DNA of 64,000 nucleotides from Candidatus Villigracilis saccharophilus (lineage in GTDB: Bacteria > Chloroflexota > Anaerolineae > Anaerolineales > Villigracilaceae). Position 1 is the first letter of the stretch; the number at the start of each line of letters is the position of its first letter. The notes under the pieces are model-generated. The model did no database searches, was not told the origin of the DNA, and saw nothing but the letters and a program-made list of their open reading frames with translations. The position numbers and the translations under genes are program-made. Location: the NCBI GenBank assembly GCA_016709305.1, contig JADJNA010000008.1, positions 79,057 through 143,056 on the forward strand. Direction: 5' to 3'. Shown in pieces: positions 7,126-16,079 of this stretch.

Positions 7126-9456
7126 TTATATCTCTCCTTTTTCAACCAGATCTAGAAATATTTTTAAAATAACCGGATCGAAATGACGACCGGATTCGTT
7201 GCGTAAATACTCGATCACCTTATCTTTGTCCCAGGCCTTTCGATAGGGCCGATCATTGGAAAGCGCATCCCACACATCGATCACAGCAAAGATGCGGGCT
7301 GTTATGGGAATGTCCTCTCCTATCAATCCGCGCGGATAGCCAGTTCCGTCCCATTTTTCATGGTGGCAGAATGGGATCTCAAGAGCTTTTTTGAGATAGG
7401 GTATTTTGGACAATAAATCGAAGGCAACTTGTGGGTGGTGATTGACAATTTCGCGCTCGTCAAATGAGAGAGGTCCCTGCTTTTTTAGAATTTCATCAGG
7501 AATTGCCATTTTGCCTATGTCATGCAGGATGGCGCCGCGGCGGATGTCTAAAAGATCCGACTCTTTCATCCCCATTTTCCTTGCGATAATCACTGTTGTT
7601 TCTGTCACACGGCGTGAATGTCCTTCTGTTTCCTTGTCTCGCAATTCCAGTGCGTTTGCCCAGCCTTCGAGGGTTGTATCGTAGGCTTCCGCGAGATTTT
7701 CCTCTGCCTGCTTGCTTTCGGTAATATCGAGAATGGATACCAGCACTCTGCCCCAAGTTTCTTCATATCCCGGAGCGATTGTGCCATTGATGATCAAATG
7801 TATTTGAGCGCCATTCCGGCTTGGGCGGGAAATGGCCACCTCATAGTGTTTTGCTCCTTTAATAAGTATCATTAATTCATCGGTGAAACTTCTGTATTCC
7901 CCAGGTTCAATCAATTCACTAAGGCGGACTTGCAGTGCTTGTTTGTTAGTGACGCCGTACCACTTTACAGCGGCTGTGTTGACATCCACGATGCGTATCA
8001 TTTCTGCCAGTTTTTTGGCTTCCTCGAGGTTTTGATCAAGGAAATTTTCCAGATCCTGAATCCCGGAATTCTTTAACTGATCAATATATCTTTTTGCTGC
8101 GGAGTAATCCTCTTCCAAAAGAGGAAGGGGTGAGTCTTCAAAAAGTGTGCGGAAACGGTTTTCACTTTCCCGAATTATTTTCTCTGTTCGTTTATGCTCG
8201 GTTATTTCTATAAAGGATGCCACCCATAATTTTTTGACAGGGCGCATGAGAATTTCCGTAGTATGGAGCAGTCCGTCCCTGCCGGTGATCTCGTATTCCC
8301 GCAATGGCGTAGTGGCTTCAAACTGCCGGGCGGTGGCTACGTCTTTTGTCCATTGCTTAACGACCTTTTCGCGATGTTCGGGATTCGGGTACGCTTTCTG
8401 CATCCACTCCGATATGGTGGGCATATCCTCCAATGTATATCCATAATTTTCAGTGAATTTATGGTTGACCGTGAGGATATTGCCTTCTGCATCCGAGATG
8501 CTGATAGGGATGGGCAGAAATTCAATTGAGTCGCGGAATTGCGCCTCTGAGGTCTTCAAGTTTGAGAGCGCTGCCTCCAATTCCTGTGTGCGTTTCTCAA
8601 CACGAACCTGAAGTGACCTGTTGAAAACGACAAGGATAGAAATGATGAGGAGGGTTAGTGCGATCCCGATGCCTAGGTAATATATGATCTCATCCAGATT
8701 TTTCGGATACTGCTTTCCAAACCAACGGTCGTTGATCGTCTGATATTCCCCTTTGCTTATGCTTGAAAAACCATGATTCACGAGAGCGAGAAGTTCCGAG
8801 TTTCCTTTTTGGACCGCGCGGTGGAATTCACCGCCATATAATGGCTCGGAATAATGGAAATCATTTTGGATATTATATTTTTGTAAAAAATAAATGGCAG
8901 GCGGTTCGTCAACTACAAAAATGGCTTCATCTTTTCTGGATGCCGCCTGAATGATTTCCTCGTAGCTATTGTAATACACCAGATTGGTCACACCCTGGCT
9001 GATCAAATAATCGGCATTCGCGTCTCCTGCTTTCACTGCAACGCGAAATCCTTTGAGGTTACCCGCATCTGCCAACCCCAAAAAATTACTTGGGTAGTAT
9101 ATATTTACATTGATCTGGGCGTAGGGATCTGTGAAATCGTAAATTTTGGCGCGTTCTTCTGTTAAGAATATCGTGTCAATAACATCGAACTCACCCGCTT
9201 TCATTCCTGCGAGTGCTTTATCCCAGTGCAGCCCGACGAGCTCAACTTTAATATTGGTACGTGTTTCCCAGGCCTTCCATTGGTCAACGAGGATGCCCTG
9301 CATATTTCCATTTTCATCCATAAATGCGTAGGGAGGGTAATTGTTATCCATCACAACACGGATGCTTTTGATGGACGATTGGGTTGTTGGCGTGGTCGCA
9401 CAGGATGTCAGAATGGAAACCAGCGCCGCTGCCAAACATAATTTCACCCAAATCAT
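7126..9456 (-). CDS. Membrane receptor: solute-binding domain, PAS domains, HD-GYP phosphodiesterase
   Basis: About 776 aa from the ATG at 9456, chosen because it gives a 19-residue lipoprotein signal (MIWVKLCLAAAL...TSC). A TTG 87 nt upstream is possible. Order: SBP_bac_3 extracytoplasmic domain (PPYAFMDENGNMQGI, EFDVIDTIFLTEERA) to about residue 240; a membrane helix about 258-282; a short coiled coil; two PAS regions; and an HD-GYP domain over the last 180 residues with HSRRV, GAILHDIGKMAIPD and HHEKWDGTGYPRGL. HD-GYP enzymes degrade cyclic di-GMP. The architecture implies that a periplasmic small molecule, possibly an amino acid, controls c-di-GMP; a PilZ effector is encoded at 17224-17610. 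Confidence 0.88.
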   Translation of the reverse strand: MIWVKLCLAAALVSILTSCATTPTTQSSIKSIRVVMDNNYPPYAFMDENGNMQGILVDQWKAWETRTNIKVELVGLHWDKALAGMKAGEFDVIDTIFLTEERAKIYDFTDPYAQINVNIYYPSNFLGLADAGNLKGFRVAVKAGDANADYLISQGVTNLVYYNSYEEIIQAASRKDEAIFVVDEPPAIYFLQKYNIQNDFHYSEPLYGGEFHRAVQKGNSELLALVNHGFSSISKGEYQTINDRWFGKQYPKNLDEIIYYLGIGIALTLLIISILVVFNRSLQVRVEKRTQELEAALSNLKTSEAQFRDSIEFLPIPISISDAEGNILTVNHKFTENYGYTLEDMPTISEWMQKAYPNPEHREKVVKQWTKDVATARQFEATTPLREYEITGRDGLLHTTEILMRPVKKLWVASFIEITEHKRTEKIIRESENRFRTLFEDSPLPLLEEDYSAAKRYIDQLKNSGIQDLENFLDQNLEEAKKLAEMIRIVDVNTAAVKWYGVTNKQALQVRLSELIEPGEYRSFTDELMILIKGAKHYEVAISRPSRNGAQIHLIINGTIAPGYEETWGRVLVSILDITESKQAEENLAEAYDTTLEGWANALELRDKETEGHSRRVTETTVIIARKMGMKESDLLDIRRGAILHDIGKMAIPDEILKKQGPLSFDEREIVNHHPQVAFDLLSKIPYLKKALEIPFCHHEKWDGTGYPRGLIGEDIPITARIFAVIDVWDALSNDRPYRKAWDKDKVIEYLRNESGRHFDPVILKIFLDLVEKGEI

Positions 9457-9622
9457 TAAATTTGACTTGGGTGAAATAAACCAATTTTTAGTGGCTGCTA
9501 AAGTTGATAATGGAACAAAGGCTCTTGTTCTTGTGGTTTCCAACGCAAAATCTCTACAATATTTAAGGAATATTTATATGAGGGAATAATTCGGATTTTT
9601 TCCCAGCGCGGCCTGCTGCTGT

Positions 9623-12622
9623 TTACTGATGCTTGATCGCCCTCCACACTCTTTCGGGGGTAAGAGGAATCTCATCCACATTCACGCCAATGGCATCCAG
9701 GATGGCGTTGCCGACTGCGGGAGCGACGCCGTCCATGGGGATCTCGGCGACGGCTTTGACGCCAAATGGATGGCTCGGTTCAAATGTCTCAACGAAAATT
9801 GTTTCCAGTTCTGGCATCTCGTCAGCGCGGAAAAGGTGGTAGCGGTCAAAGTCGCGTTCGTAAGCGCGGCCATTTTCATCGTAGCGCATTTCTTCGTTGA
9901 TGGTATATCCGAGAGCCTGGGTCATTCCACCTTCGATCTGGCCTGACGCTGTCTGGGGGTTGATGATGATACCCGAATCAACTGCCATCACGAGCCTATC
10001 GACTGTGACCGCGCCTGTTTCAGTGTCCACAGTCACTTCGGCAAATTGTGCCGCGTACGGAGGCGGCGAGACATGCGAGACGTAGCTCGCCACGCCCATG
10101 ATCTGTTCCTGATTATTTTTGTGCAAACTATCCAATGCGATCTCAGCCATGGATACTGACCGTCCATCGGGAGCGATGGCTTGCCTATTTTCTAGCTTGA
10201 TGTCATCATGCTTGTCAAGTTTCAGTATCATCGCCGCGCGGACTCTGATCCTCTCTGCCACGATCTTGGCCGCGTTGACGGCAGCAGTGCCTGAAATATA
10301 AGTCGTTGAAGATGCGTACGCGCCTACATCAAATGGTGTGAAATCTGTGTCGGATGAATAGCAGATTACATCATCAATGGGAACGCCTAAAACTTCCGCC
10401 GCCATTTGCGCAAGGACAGTATCCGAGCCAGTTCCCAGATCGGTTGCGCCGACGAGTAGATTGAACGAGCCGTCGTCGTTCATTTTGATTGAGGCTCCGC
10501 CCATATCGAGATACGGAATGGCTGTGCCTTGCATGACCATTGCCACGCCGATACCTTTTCTTTTTGTCGAAGGTCTAAGGTCGAAGGTCGACCCTGACTT
10601 TTGATCTTCGACTTTTGACGCAGAATTTCGCCATTCCTCATTTCCATATTTATCATCCCAACCGATCGCGGCGCGGGCTTGTGCCACGCATTGCTCAAGT
10701 CCGACAGTTTGGATGATCTCAGGTCGCGGCTCGCGACCTTCGTTCCATGCGGTTGAAAATGGATGATATTCTCCGGGGCGAATCGAATTTTTTAAGCGGA
10801 AGTCTATTGGGTCAAGACCCATGGCGCGCGCGATCTTTTCCATGTGACGGTCAAGCGGCCAGTATCCCTGCGGAACACCATAGCCGCGGAATGCTCCAGC
10901 GGGCGGTGTGTTTGTGTAAACCACATCCGCATAAAAACGGATATTCGGCGCTTTACGATATTCGCCGTCACCAACATATAATGCCATCGCCTTGTGACCA
11001 GTGTTGCCAGTCACTGTCAAAGCGTGACAGCCGTACGCGCCTGTGTCAGATAACGCATACATGGAGTTGGCTGTGATCGTGCCGTCCTTCTTCACGCCCG
11101 TCTTCATTTTGACACGCATCGGGTGGCGCGAGCGCGCCGCGATAAATTCCTCTTCGCGTGTGTACTCGTACATCACTGGCTGTTTGGTGGCAATCGTCAA
11201 ATGCGCAGCCACGTCTTCCATCAACACTTCCTGTTTGCCGCCGAAGCCGCCGCCGATGCGCGGCTTGATGACGCGGATTCTCTTCACTGGCAGGCCTAAT
11301 ACTGGTGCCATCATCCTGCGCACATGGAACGGTACTTGTGTGGAAGTTCTAATGACCAGACGATCATCTTCATCCCAATAAGTCACGACCACATGCGGTT
11401 CGATGTGCGCCTGTTGAACTTTTGGCACTTCGTAATTCGCTTCAAAGATCACATCTGCGTCTCTGAAACCTTTTTCGACATCACCAATGTCAATGCGGAT
11501 ATGCGCGGCCAGATTTTTGTCTGGATTCGAATCTGCGAAGTTGACATACTCGGGTTCGTCATGGATCTTTGTGGTGCTGGTCATTGATTCAGTGGAATTC
11601 AAAATCGCGGGCAGGATTTCGTATTCGACATCGATCAACGCGAGCGCTTGTTCTGCGATCTCGGCAGTTTCTGCAGCGACGAATGCCACGCGGTCACCAA
11701 CAAAGCGGACTTTTTTATCCAGTGAAAATGCGTCCAGCGGACCGGGGATCGGGTCAGACTGTCCTGCGGTGGAATATACAACCCGCGGCAGATCCTGCCA
11801 CGTGAGAACCGCTGCAACACCGCCAAGCGCTTTGGCTTTGCTGGTATCAATATTCTTGATCAAGGCGTGCGCGTGCGGTGAATGTAAAACTTTGGCATGC
11901 AGCATTCCACGTTTTTCGAAATCTGCGGCGAATGCAGGTTTGCCTTGTACCAGTTTTACCGCGTCCACTTTGATCTCTGGCTTGCCGACGGTTTGGTAGG
12001 TCTTTGATTCGGGAGCTAAAACCACTTTTGGCCGAACCTGCACACCCGTCAGATTTGAAGCGGGGGCGTCATCTTGAGGGGAGTCATCTTTGGGAGAGCC
12101 GAAATCCCAATTGATGGAACCAAGCTCGAGCGGCGCATCGCCCCGTAATTCCGCAGCAGCTTTTAACACGGCTTGCACAGGTTTGAGATAGCCTGTGCAG
12201 CGACAGAGCACGCCAGAAATGGCCTCGCGGACTTCGGCTTCGGTTGGGCTGGGATTTTTTTCAAGCAGAGATTTCGCAGCGAGGATTTGGGCAGGCGTGC
12301 AGTAACCGCATTGGATCGCGCCTGATTCAACGAAAGCTTTTTGTAGCGGATGCAACCCGTCGGTTAATTTCCAGCCTTGTTCGGGATGCTCGCCAAGTGC
12401 TTCGACGGTCGCAACTTTGTGACCTTCAGCCTGCGCGGCCAACAGTGAGCCCGCGTTGACAGGTTTGCCGTCAAGCAGGATCGTGTCCGAACCGCTCAAG
12501 CCGCCTTCATCTCCAAATTTGACTCCATGGAATCCAAGTCCGCGCAGCGCGGAGAGCAGGGTGGTGGACGGGGCAGTGTTGATGTTGTGGTCTATACCGT
12601 TGATGTGTAGTGTGATGTTCAT
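9623..12622 (-). CDS. XdhD/YgfN-like molybdenum hydroxylase: Fe-S and molybdopterin domains fused
   Basis: 999 aa from the ATG at 12622, which has AAGGAG five nt upstream. Residues 1-75 keep the 2Fe-2S ferredoxin fold but lack its cysteines: the usual Cys-rich loop reads GVKFGDEGGLSGSDTILLDG. The second 2Fe-2S motif is intact (CGYCTP and CRCTGY, about 105-155). The molybdopterin domains follow, with GGGFGGKQE and a C-terminal VAEIPMDG carrying the expected catalytic Glu. As I recall, E. coli XdhD has the same cysteine-less first domain, so this is probably an XdhD-type purine or heterocycle hydroxylase. The partner FAD subunit is probably 18847-19596. A repeat-derived insertion lies at 10566-10619. 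Confidence 0.88.
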   Translation of the reverse strand: MNITLHINGIDHNINTAPSTTLLSALRGLGFHGVKFGDEGGLSGSDTILLDGKPVNAGSLLAAQAEGHKVATVEALGEHPEQGWKLTDGLHPLQKAFVESGAIQCGYCTPAQILAAKSLLEKNPSPTEAEVREAISGVLCRCTGYLKPVQAVLKAAAELRGDAPLELGSINWDFGSPKDDSPQDDAPASNLTGVQVRPKVVLAPESKTYQTVGKPEIKVDAVKLVQGKPAFAADFEKRGMLHAKVLHSPHAHALIKNIDTSKAKALGGVAAVLTWQDLPRVVYSTAGQSDPIPGPLDAFSLDKKVRFVGDRVAFVAAETAEIAEQALALIDVEYEILPAILNSTESMTSTTKIHDEPEYVNFADSNPDKNLAAHIRIDIGDVEKGFRDADVIFEANYEVPKVQQAHIEPHVVVTYWDEDDRLVIRTSTQVPFHVRRMMAPVLGLPVKRIRVIKPRIGGGFGGKQEVLMEDVAAHLTIATKQPVMYEYTREEEFIAARSRHPMRVKMKTGVKKDGTITANSMYALSDTGAYGCHALTVTGNTGHKAMALYVGDGEYRKAPNIRFYADVVYTNTPPAGAFRGYGVPQGYWPLDRHMEKIARAMGLDPIDFRLKNSIRPGEYHPFSTAWNEGREPRPEIIQTVGLEQCVAQARAAIGWDDKYGNEEWRNSASKVEDQKSGSTFDLRPSTKRKGIGVAMVMQGTAIPYLDMGGASIKMNDDGSFNLLVGATDLGTGSDTVLAQMAAEVLGVPIDDVICYSSDTDFTPFDVGAYASSTTYISGTAAVNAAKIVAERIRVRAAMILKLDKHDDIKLENRQAIAPDGRSVSMAEIALDSLHKNNQEQIMGVASYVSHVSPPPYAAQFAEVTVDTETGAVTVDRLVMAVDSGIIINPQTASGQIEGGMTQALGYTINEEMRYDENGRAYERDFDRYHLFRADEMPELETIFVETFEPSHPFGVKAVAEIPMDGVAPAVGNAILDAIGVNVDEIPLTPERVWRAIKHQ
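10566..10619. repeat. GTCGAAGGTC-type repeat inside the hydroxylase gene
   Basis: Tandem and inverted copies of GTCGAAGGTC and GACTTTTGA fill this stretch and encode a Ser/Lys/Asp-rich loop (SASKVEDQKSG, then STFDLRPSTKRK) between conserved blocks. The same motif recurs at 12641-12682 and, inverted, inside the SDR gene at 45256-45280. Confidence 0.65.
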
Positions 12623-12640
12623 GTGAACTCCTTCGTTATG

Positions 12641-12682
12641 GTCGAAGGTCAAAAGTCTAAAATCAGGAAGCGACCTTTGACT
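12641..12682. repeat. Intergenic GTCGAAGGTC-type repeat
   Basis: GGTCGAAGGTCAAAAGTC followed by GCGACCTTTGAC, between the protease stop and the hydroxylase start. It is the same family as the copies inside two coding regions. No terminator-like hairpin is evident here. Confidence 0.5.
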
Positions 12683-12690
12683 TATCTTTT

Positions 12691-15600
12691 CTACAATATC
12701 TTTGTAATCTTCAATCCAATATTCGCGGACTCAATCGCGCTTTGCGATCCAATGACCGCAACAGCATCCGATTGCACGACCTTTTCCAGAATTTCACCAA
12801 AGGCAATAAAGTCTTCGCCGTTCGTGGAAAGAATTTGGTCGCGGGTCTTCTGCCGCATCTCGTCTGTGCGGCCTGTGAGGTGACGCATGAGCGAAGTATA
12901 TCCCTTTGCGTCAGGTAATTGGTAGGCGTCCAGGTCGCCGATGGCGGCGATGATGGCTTTGGTTAATTCCGAATCTGAAAGTCGTGATGCATCAAGGTTC
13001 TTCAGGAATTCAGCAGACTTGTCGTAGTTTTCCAATGTGCCCGCGAGGTTGGGATCACGATACGATATAAAGGTTATCACGCCGGAGCGATCATCGAAGA
13101 CCGAGAATGCCCCATACGCGCCGCCGAGGATTCGTATCTTTTCCCAAAGATGGGTCATGCGCAAATATCCCAGAATGACCTCGACAGAGCCGTCGTGTTG
13201 GTAACCGAGTTCATACAGGTTCGCGCCTTTGCCAACGTAGTTGACTTGTGCGGGGATGGTCAGCCCTTCTTTTTGGGTTGTAAGTTGAACATCGAATGAT
13301 GAAAGTCTTACATTCTTTGACGGGATTTCTGTGAGGAAAGATTCAAGCTGCGGTTTGAATGTCTTCCAACTTTCACCGTCGAGAGTCACATTGCAGACCA
13401 GCGCGTTACGGTTGATGAGCAAATCACGGATCTTCTCGAACCGCTTCAATACTGACTTCCATTTTTTATCAATGTCATTCGCGAGTTCGCGCAGGGCAAA
13501 CAAATACGCGATGCCTTTCATCTGGTCATTGGCCCAGCCCGATTCATTAAACTGTGCGCGCAGACGTGTGTTCACAAAGCTATGTCCGCCGGGCACCAGG
13601 CTTGATTCGAGTCCAGCCTTTTCTTCCAGCACCATTTGCTTGAGTCGTTTGCGATTATCGAAATTTGTTTTGAGGAGCACATCTTTGATGATGTTCAACA
13701 TCTCGGCAGATTGCGCCACTGTGGATTTACCTTTGATGAATAACTTGATCACGCTCTCTCTTGACCCGAGAGCTGTCACGCTGACCGCATCGGCATAGAT
13801 TCCGCCTGTGCTTTTCCCGATCCGCTGCGACAGTTTGGTGTAGTCTTCGGTATCGGTTCCCATCTCAAACAGTGCGCGCCCGAAAATTTCGGTGAGCGGA
13901 AGTAAATCCGCGGGGAGGGCGTGCAAGTCAAAGCCGAGATCGAGATAAACGATCCCATTCGTGAACAGGTCATGATACAAGGTTGTTGCGCCTTGTAATT
14001 GCATTTCTTCCACAGGGACGGTGTTGCTCTTTTTATCGAGGTCTTCCAATTTTAAGAAGGGCAGAGTCTCCAATGCTTCATTTGAATTTGGAGTCTCCTG
14101 CAATTCCTTGAGCTTCTTTGTTTGCTCGACCAACTCTGCAATTTGACTTTCATTGAGCGCGGAGCGGATCGCTTCCAGCCGCGATTTTTCATCTTCCTCG
14201 AAACGGCGACCCAGCTCAGGGTCAGGGGTGAGCCGCAAGATTGTGCGGTGGACATTATCCAGCAGGTGGGTCTGAATCAACTTTTCAAAATAATTCTTAT
14301 CGGCGGATAATCGAGTCCGAATCTCTTTGAGTGCATCTTCGAATCCGAGCATTTTGAACGGTGAGTAGTCATACAGCCAGGTGGTGAGGGCACGGAGCAT
14401 GAGCGCGATGCCGCGCGGGAACGAGCCCGTGTTGTTTTCGCGCAGGCGGAACTCGGCGGTGTTGATCGCTGCCGCGATGGTGTCGGGGTCGATGCCGTCG
14501 CGTACGAGATTTTCAAGTGTGGTGAAAATGAGTTTCTCAATTTTCTTTGCATGACGCGCGCGCGTGCCTTTGAGACCAGTTGAGAAGATCATCTGACGCA
14601 TGTCGCTTTCCAAACCTAGGCCAGCCAGATCTTCGCCGAGACCTGAATCCATGAGCACTTTCTTGAGCGGTGACGCGGGCGTGCCGATCAAAATGTTAGC
14701 GAGAATTCCCATGCTGAAACTCAAGACTTCATCTGAGGTGTCGGGCATTAACCAATTGACTACGAGATAATTTTTGTTTTCGATCTCCGAGTCGCTGCCC
14801 GCATCGTAGGCACATTCAACTTTCTTGGCGCGCTTGAATGGCTTGGCCAATGGAACGACAGATTTAACTTTCTGTTTCTTATATCCTTTGAGATAACCTT
14901 CCATCAACTTAAGGCGTTTTTCAGGATCATCATTTCCATACATAAAGATGAACGCGTTGGATGGGTGATAGTAGGTTTCCCAGAAATTTCTGAAATTCTC
15001 ATAAGTAAGGTCGGGGATATGACGCGGGTCGCCGCCTGAGTCAACTCCGTAAATGTGTTTTGGGAAAAGTGACTCCATCACGCGGCTTTGCAAAACACCA
15101 TCAGGTGATGAGTACGCACCTTTCATTTCATTGAAGACCACGCCTTTATAAGTCAGCGGATCATCAGGACTGTTGATCTCGAAGTGCCAGCCTTCCTGCA
15201 TCAGGGTTTCCCTGGTGATGAGCGGATGCAGAACCGCATCCATGTACACATCGATCAGGTTGTAGAAGTCCTGCAAGTTCTGACTCGCGATGGGATAACA
15301 GGTTTTATCAGGAAATGTAAATGCGTTGACGAATGTCGCCAGTGAGCCTTTGAGCAATTCCACAAACGGTTCTTTGACAGGATACTTTTCCGATCCGCCC
15401 AAAACAGAATGTTCCAAAATATGCGCCACGCCCGTTGAGTCTTTCGGCGTCGTGCGGAAGTTGATCGAGAACACTTTGTTCTCGTCATCATTGATGATCG
15501 AAAGCAGCCGCGCGCCTGTGCGTTTGTGCGTGTACAGCTTTGCCGTTGAGTTCAACTCGGGAATATATTTTTCTTCAATAAGGTTGAATGCTTTGGACAT
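12691..15600 (-). CDS. M16C metalloprotease (presequence protease / insulinase family)
   Basis: 969 aa, a full-length double-pseudodimer M16C peptidase. The inverted zinc motif HILEH is at residues 60-64 (TGVAHILEHSVLGG). The distal Glu lies in the FNEMKGAYSS helix, and the inactive C-terminal half ends with a GGAYGAFSVFDDRSGVI segment. Family members (PreP, CYM1, falcilysin) degrade oligopeptides in a closed chamber. No signal peptide is seen, so it is probably cytoplasmic. AGGAG precedes the ATG. It lies 68 nt upstream of the molybdenum hydroxylase on the same strand, but nothing links the functions. Confidence 0.92.
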   Translation of the reverse strand: MSKAFNLIEEKYIPELNSTAKLYTHKRTGARLLSIINDDENKVFSINFRTTPKDSTGVAHILEHSVLGGSEKYPVKEPFVELLKGSLATFVNAFTFPDKTCYPIASQNLQDFYNLIDVYMDAVLHPLITRETLMQEGWHFEINSPDDPLTYKGVVFNEMKGAYSSPDGVLQSRVMESLFPKHIYGVDSGGDPRHIPDLTYENFRNFWETYYHPSNAFIFMYGNDDPEKRLKLMEGYLKGYKKQKVKSVVPLAKPFKRAKKVECAYDAGSDSEIENKNYLVVNWLMPDTSDEVLSFSMGILANILIGTPASPLKKVLMDSGLGEDLAGLGLESDMRQMIFSTGLKGTRARHAKKIEKLIFTTLENLVRDGIDPDTIAAAINTAEFRLRENNTGSFPRGIALMLRALTTWLYDYSPFKMLGFEDALKEIRTRLSADKNYFEKLIQTHLLDNVHRTILRLTPDPELGRRFEEDEKSRLEAIRSALNESQIAELVEQTKKLKELQETPNSNEALETLPFLKLEDLDKKSNTVPVEEMQLQGATTLYHDLFTNGIVYLDLGFDLHALPADLLPLTEIFGRALFEMGTDTEDYTKLSQRIGKSTGGIYADAVSVTALGSRESVIKLFIKGKSTVAQSAEMLNIIKDVLLKTNFDNRKRLKQMVLEEKAGLESSLVPGGHSFVNTRLRAQFNESGWANDQMKGIAYLFALRELANDIDKKWKSVLKRFEKIRDLLINRNALVCNVTLDGESWKTFKPQLESFLTEIPSKNVRLSSFDVQLTTQKEGLTIPAQVNYVGKGANLYELGYQHDGSVEVILGYLRMTHLWEKIRILGGAYGAFSVFDDRSGVITFISYRDPNLAGTLENYDKSAEFLKNLDASRLSDSELTKAIIAAIGDLDAYQLPDAKGYTSLMRHLTGRTDEMRQKTRDQILSTNGEDFIAFGEILEKVVQSDAVAVIGSQSAIESANIGLKITKIL

Positions 15601-15621
15601 TTTGTCTCCTGTTTACGTGTC

Positions 15622-15657
15622 CCTTCTCCCCTCCGGGGAGAAGGCTAGGATGAGGGG
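15622..15657. repeat. REP-like palindrome (CCYTCTCCC family), copy 1
   Basis: CCTTCTCCCC (15622-15631) and GGGGAGAAGG (15635-15644) form a perfect 10-bp stem, followed by CTAGGATGAGGGG. Same family as 16045-16079, 23593-23626 and 28846-28880. The stop codon of the DUF559 remnant falls in the tail. Confidence 0.75.
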
Positions 15658-16032
15658 TTGTCCCCTTCAATTCTATTTTCAACTTCTTCCATGATCGCTG
15701 TCACAAGGGCATGGATGTTATATCTTACATTATCATTTGTAAGACGAATTACCTTGCATCCGCGTGCTTCCAAGTATTCTGTTCTTGCTTGATCGTACTC
15801 TTGTTATTCCTTTTCAAAATGTGACGGACCATCTATCTCGATCAGTAATTTAGTCTCGGCACTATAAAAGTCAATAATGAAAAAATCAATTGGGTGCTGA
15901 CGCCTGAATTTATATTTCAAATTCCTGTTTCGCAAAAGATTCCACAGTGTTGATTGGGCGGGTGTTTGTGGTTGGCGTAACTCCCTTGCGAATTGGCGAA
16001 TGGTTGGTTTGGACGCGAAGGCGCTTTTCCAT
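15645..16032 (-). pseudogene. DUF559 endonuclease-like gene, interrupted
   Basis: The minus strand encodes most of a DUF559 (Vsr-like, PD-(D/E)XK-fold) protein: RQFARELRQPQTPAQSTLWN, RNLKYKFRRQHPIDFFIIDF, LLIEIDGPSHFEKE, then YDQARTEYLEARGCKVIRLT. It is broken by a TAA at 15804-15806, where family members usually carry Gln (CAA to TAA). The only nearby ATG (16032) is in another frame, so the start is also damaged. Both the catalytic Asp and the later helix are recognisable. The gene sits between two copies of the REP-like palindrome. A small protein of unknown host role has been lost, or the stop is a base-call error. Confidence 0.7.
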
Positions 16033-16044
16033 TGCTTAGCGCAA

Positions 16045-16079
16045 CCCTCACTCTGCCCTCTCCCTGGAAGGGAGAGGGG
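16045..16079. repeat. REP-like palindrome, copy 2
   Basis: CCCTCACTCTG followed by a perfect 9-bp stem CCCTCTCCC (16056-16064) / GGGAGAGGG (16070-16078). It overlaps the 3' end of the methyltransferase gene and encodes its last residues (RTPLPSRERAE). Confidence 0.8.
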
